A DNA stretch of 64,000 bases, from positions 62,001 to 126,000 of the forward strand of contig BSDZ01000003.1 of the NCBI GenBank assembly GCA_030268105.1, read 5' to 3'. Positions within the stretch are counted from its first letter, which is position 1. Every line of letters starts with the position of its first letter. The position numbers and the translations under genes were made by a program. Origin of the DNA: Volvox africanus (taxonomy: Eukaryota; Chlorophyta; Chlorophyceae; Chlamydomonadales; Volvocaceae). Positions 59,678 through 64,000 of this stretch are shown piece by piece. The notes under the pieces were generated by a model. The model was not told the DNA's origin. It did no database searches and worked only from the letters and a program-made list of their open reading frames with translations.

Positions 59678-60501
59678 TGTTGTGCTACGGTTCATTTCCC
59701 GTCGACGCGTAGGTCGACGCGATCCTATGAGTCGAAGTGCTTTTGTGATGAACGCATTACATATGAATGAATCTGCATGATATAAATGTATTCGCATACA
59801 TTTATATATGCATCTGGCATGTTGTCATTATCCATCGCGACATCGCACCATGGCAAATCCGCCTAGCATGCATGAATGACCTAATCATTGAAGTGCGCAT
59901 TATGCTCGTGCTACGAAACGATAAGTAATATTATCTGATATAATATTACTTCATTAAAGCACACGTTGAGAGCGCCGCACTCGTCGCGATGCATGCCCTG
60001 CAACCGGATATCGTTATCCGGACCCTTGCATCATGCGAATGCCGGAAAGGCTTATACGTTGTTATGCGTAGACATCGCCTAGACGCAGTAGGGTTGTCAC
60101 ATCTAGGATCGGCCTCCTAATGTGAATCGTACGGCACTGCGATGCTGCGAGTATAACAGATGCGAGGACGGCTAAGCTAGACAAGATATCCGATACCGGA
60201 GAACACTCGTGTGTTCTAAATTACTATTTCTATACACTAATCTACTTAGCCCGAGCTAAGCCTTAACTTCGCTAATCACCGCCGCGTGATGATTGCTTGC
60301 TTCCGGCGCTGACGGCGATTTCGTCCATTGCATCATTCCGACCTGTAAGACCGTAAGTTATATCTCTCTTCGTCTTGAAGTCTTCCGCTGTCTTTGTTTG
60401 CTCTCGCTTGCCTTGCTGTACTTGCAAGTGCTCGCGCATCGGTGTCGATAGTCTCCAGACGTGCAGATACTCATGAGCAAACGCGAACGAGAGGTACAAC
60501 A
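59678..60501 (+). mobile_element. 3' LTR of element D
   Basis: Complete 824-bp LTR; I found no difference from 53031-53854 by eye. It is followed by the AGGCC target duplication and satellite. Confidence 0.96.
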
Positions 60502-60506
60502 AGGCC
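60502..60506 (+). repeat. Target-site duplication, right copy (AGGCC)
   Basis: Matches 53026-53030. Confidence 0.96.
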
Positions 60507-62427
60507 TGCCTGGCCCTTATTGCATCATTCATTGGTATATGTGCATTGCGCACTCTCAACAACCTGCCAGCGGGAATCTAACCGGTTACGCTCGGCCATG
60601 CAAAAACAATTTAAAATTTGCAATGCGCCCAGGCCTGCCTGGCCCTTATTGCATCATTCATTGGTATATGTGCATTGCGCACTCTCAACAACCTGCCAGC
60701 GGGAATCTAACCGGTGACTCTTGGCCAGCCCAAACCTGTTATTATTTGCAATGCGCCCATGCCTGCCTGGACCTAATTGCATCATTTATTCTTATATGTG
60801 CATGGCTAATTCTCCAGAACCTGCCCTGATCATCAGCCAGCGGGAATCTAACCGGCAACTCTTGGCCAGCCCAAAACCTATTGAAATTTGCTATGCGCCC
60901 AGGCCTGCCTGGACCTTATTGCATCATTCATTGGTATATGTGCATTGCGCACTCTCAACAACCTGCCCTGATCATCAGCCAGCGGGAATCTAACCGGCAA
61001 CTCTAGGCCAGCCAAAAAACTATTGAAATGTGCTATGCGCCCAGGCCTGCCTGGCCCTTATTGCATCATTTATTGGTATATGTGCATTGCACACTCTCAA
61101 CAACCTGCCAGCGGGAATCTAACCGGTTACACTCGGCCATGCCAAAACAATTTAAAATTTGCAATTCCCCTAGGCCTGCCTGGCCCTTATTGCATCATTC
61201 ATTGGTATATGTGCAGTGCACACTCTCAACAACCTGCCAGCGGGAATCTAACCGGTTACGCTCGGCCATGCCAAAACAATTTAAAATTTGCAATTCGCCC
61301 AGGCCTGCCTGGCCCTTATTGCATCATTCATCGGTACATGATCATTGCGCACTCTCAACAACCTGCCCTGATCATCAGCCAGCGGGAATCAAACCAGCGA
61401 CTCTCGGACAGCCCAAACCTGTTAAACCTCTTAATATTTGCAATGCGCCCAGGCCTGCCTGGCCCTTATTGCATCATTCATTGGTATATGTGCATTGCGC
61501 ACTCTCAACAACCTGCCAGCGGGAATCTAACCGGTTACGCTCGGCCATGCCAAAACAATTTAAAATTTGCAATGCGCCCAGGCCTGCCTGGCCCTTATTG
61601 CACCATTCATTGGTATATGTGCATTGCGCACTCTCAACAACCTGCCAGCGGGAATCTAACCGGTGACTCTTGGCCAGCCCAAACCTGTTATTATTTGCAA
61701 TGCGCCCATGCCTGCCTGGACCTAATTGCATCATTTATTCTTATATGTGCATGGCTAATTCTCCAGAACCTGCCCTGATCATCAGCCAGCGGGAATCTAA
61801 CCGGCAACTCTTGGCCAGCCCAAAACCTATTGAAATTTGCTATGCGCCCAGGCCTGCCTGGACCTTATTGCATCATTCATTGGTATATGTGCATTGCGCA
61901 CTCTCAACAACCTGCCCTGATCATCAGCCAGCGGGAATCTAACCGGCAACTCTAGGCCAGCCAAAAAACTATTGAAATGTGCTATGCGCCCAGGCCTGCC
62001 TGGCCCTTATTGCATCATTTATTGGTATATGTGCATTGCACACTCTCAACAACCTGCCAGCGGGAATCTAACCGGTTACACTCGGCCATGCCAAAACAAT
62101 TTAAAATTTGCAATTCCCCTAGGCCTGCCTGGCCCTTATTGCATCATTCATTGGTATATGTGCAGTGCACACTCTCAACAACCTGCCAGCGGGAATCTAA
62201 CCGGTTACGCTCGGCCATGCCAAAACAATTTAAAATTTGCAATTCGCCCAGGCCTGCCTGGCCCTTATTGCATCATTCATCGGTACATGATCATTGCGCA
62301 CTCTCAACAACCTGCCCTGATCATCAGCCAGCGGGAATCAAACCAGCGACTCTCGGACAGCCCAAACCTGTTAAACCTCTTAATATTTGCAATGCGCCCA
62401 GGCCTGCCTGGCCCTTATTGCATCATT
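60507..62427 (+). repeat. Tandem duplication of 949 bp in the satellite
   Basis: Sequence from 60507 repeats from 61456. Rare variants recur at +949: AATTCCCCTAGGCC (61162 and 62111), GTGCAGTGCACACTC (61212 and 62161), GGAATCAAACC (61385 and 62334), and AAAAAACTATTGAAATGTGC (61013 and 61962). The left edge of copy 1 falls at, or within about 16 bp of, the insertion point of element D. Confidence 0.87.
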
Positions 62428-64000
62428 AATTGATATATATGCATTGCGCAGTTTTAACAACCTGACAGAGGGAATCTAACCGGCGACTCTCGGCCAGACC
62501 AAACCCGTTTATTTTTGCAATGCTTTCAGGCCTGCCTGGCCCTTCTTCCAAAATTTATTCTTATATGTGCATAGCTCACTCTCAACAACCTGCCCTGATC
62601 ATCAGCCAGAGGGAATCTAAGCAGCGACTCTCAGCAAGCCCAAAACCTATTGAAATTTGCTATGCGCCCAGGCCTGCCTGGCGCTTATTGCATCATTCAT
62701 TGGTATATGTGAATTGCGCACTCTCAACAACCTTCCCTGGTCATCAGCCAGCGGGAATCTAACCGGCGACTCTCGGCCAGCCCAAAACCTATTGAAATTT
62801 GCAATGCGCCCAGGCCTGCCTGGCCCTTATTGCATCATTCATTGGTATATGTGAATTGCGCACTCTCAACAACCTGCCAGAGGGAATCTAACCGGCGACT
62901 CTCGGCCAGCCCAAACCTGTTAATATTTGCAATGCGCCCAGGCCTGCCTGGCCCTTATTGCATCATTCATTGTTATATGTGCATAGCGCACTCTCAACAA
63001 CCTGCCAGCGGGAATCTAACCGGTTACGCTCGGCCATGCCAAAACAATTTAAAATCTGCAATTCGCCCAGGCCTGCCTGGCCCTTATTGCATCAATAATC
63101 GGTACATGATCATTGCGCACTCTCAACAACCTTCCCTGGTCATCAGCCAGCGGGAATCTAACGGGCTACTCTCGGCCAGCCCAAAACCTATTGAAATTCG
63201 CAATGCGCCCAGGCATGCCTGGCCCTTATTGCATCATTCATTGGTATATGTGCATTGCGCACTCTCAACAACCTGCCAGAGGGAATCTAACCGGCGACTC
63301 TCGGCCAGCCCAAACCTGTTAATATTTGCAATGCGCCCAGGCCTGCCTGGTCCTTATTGCATCATTCATTGGTATATGTGCATTGCGCAATCTCACAACC
63401 TTCCCTGGTCATCAGCCAGCTGGAATCTAACCAGCGACTCTCGGACAGCCCAAAACCCATTGAAATTTGCAATGCGCCCAGGCCTGCCTGGCCCTTCTTG
63501 CATCATTAATTGGTATATGTGCATTGCGCACTCTCAACAACCTGCCAGAGGGAATCTAAACGGCGACTCTCGGCCAGCCCAAACCTGTTAATATTTGCAA
63601 TGCCCCCAGGCCTGCCTGGCCCTTATCGCATCATTTATTCTTATATGTGCATCGCGCACTCTCAACAACCTGCCAGCGGGCATCTAACCAGCGACTCTCG
63701 GCCAGCCCAAACCTATTGAAAATTGCAATGCGCCCAGGCATGCCTGGCCCTTATTGCAACATTCATTGGTATATGTGCATTGCGCAGTCTAAACAACCTT
63801 CCAGCGGAAATCTAACCAGTGACTCTCGGCCAGCCCAAACCTGTTATTATTTGCAATTCTTTCAAGGCTGCCCGGCCCTTATTGCATCATTTATTCATAT
63901 ATGTGCATGGCTCACACTCAACAACCTTCCCTGATCATCAGCCAGCAGGCATCTAACCAGCGACTCTCGGCCAGCCCAAACCTATTGAAAGTTGCAATGC

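Larger units (their letters stand above)
53031..60501 (+). mobile_element. Element D: complete Ty3/gypsy chromovirus inserted in satellite
   Basis: This 7471-bp element has 824-bp LTRs ending TG...CA and a 5-bp target-site duplication. The two LTRs appear identical in a by-eye comparison, including variants absent from the A-C LTRs (CTACGGTTC, GTCGACGCGTAG), which indicates a recent single insertion. The internal order is the same as B and C at offset 51384 from B. Pol has a premature TGA, so the copy is not fully coding. It has the same strand as A-C and as the satellite's monomer direction as written here. Confidence 0.96.
60502..64000 (+). repeat. Satellite array, right block (runs off the window)
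   Basis: The same monomer families and orientation as 16099-53030. The monomer broken by element D resumes with TGCCTGGCCCTTATTGC. No gene or other element was found in it. The array continues past the window end. Confidence 0.97.

Noticed and set aside
53031..60501. An envelope gene that would make this a retrovirus-like errantivirus
   Set aside because: Only about 60 bases separate the pol stop from the 3' LTR in every full copy, with no room for an env frame.
61023..63591. Long satellite frames of 212-253 codons at 61023-61778, 61028-61666 and 62830-63591
   Set aside because: The same artefact as in the left array. Two of them overlap in different frames over the same repeats.

Overview
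The window is eukaryotic nuclear repeat DNA with no recognisable host gene. It holds four copies of one Ty3/gypsy LTR retrotransposon with a C-terminal chromodomain (a chromovirus), embedded in a very long head-to-tail satellite array. I cannot name the species. The intron-like gag leader, the pol style and the short-monomer satellite fit a protist, oomycete, alga or fungus. No bacterial or phage signal is present.

Layout: (1) 1-16098 is a tandem cluster of elements, all on the + strand, sharing LTRs: LTR (cut by the window start) - truncated element A - LTR 1647-2470 - full element B - LTR 8294-9117 followed by a 334-bp partial LTR duplication - full element C - LTR 15275-16098. (2) 16099-53030 is about 37 kb of satellite made of 128-142 bp monomers of several types, organised into higher-order blocks with units of 1624, 1740, 1779, 795 and 1352 bp. 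(3) 53031-60501 is element D, a complete 7471-bp insertion with 824-bp LTRs that look identical by eye and a 5-bp target-site duplication (AGGCC) made from a satellite monomer. (4) 60502-64000 is the same satellite resuming in the same orientation, opening with a 949-bp tandem duplication.

Each full element reads LTR - primer-binding site - leader with a probable 77-nt intron - gag - one in-frame amber codon - pol (an unassigned N-terminal region, aspartic protease, reverse transcriptase, RNase H, HHCC/DDE integrase, GPY-like segment, chromodomain) - hairpin - polypurine tract - LTR. Gag and pol share one reading frame, so pol is most simply made by stop-codon readthrough. B and C are open throughout apart from the amber codon. 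D has an added TGA 46 codons into pol although its LTRs look identical.

The chromodomain keeps all three aromatic-cage positions, which fits a preference for heterochromatin and the location inside satellite DNA. The locus may be pericentromeric, subtelomeric or another heterochromatic block; the sequence alone does not decide. The long open frames inside the satellite are by-products of monomer lengths and are not annotated as genes.
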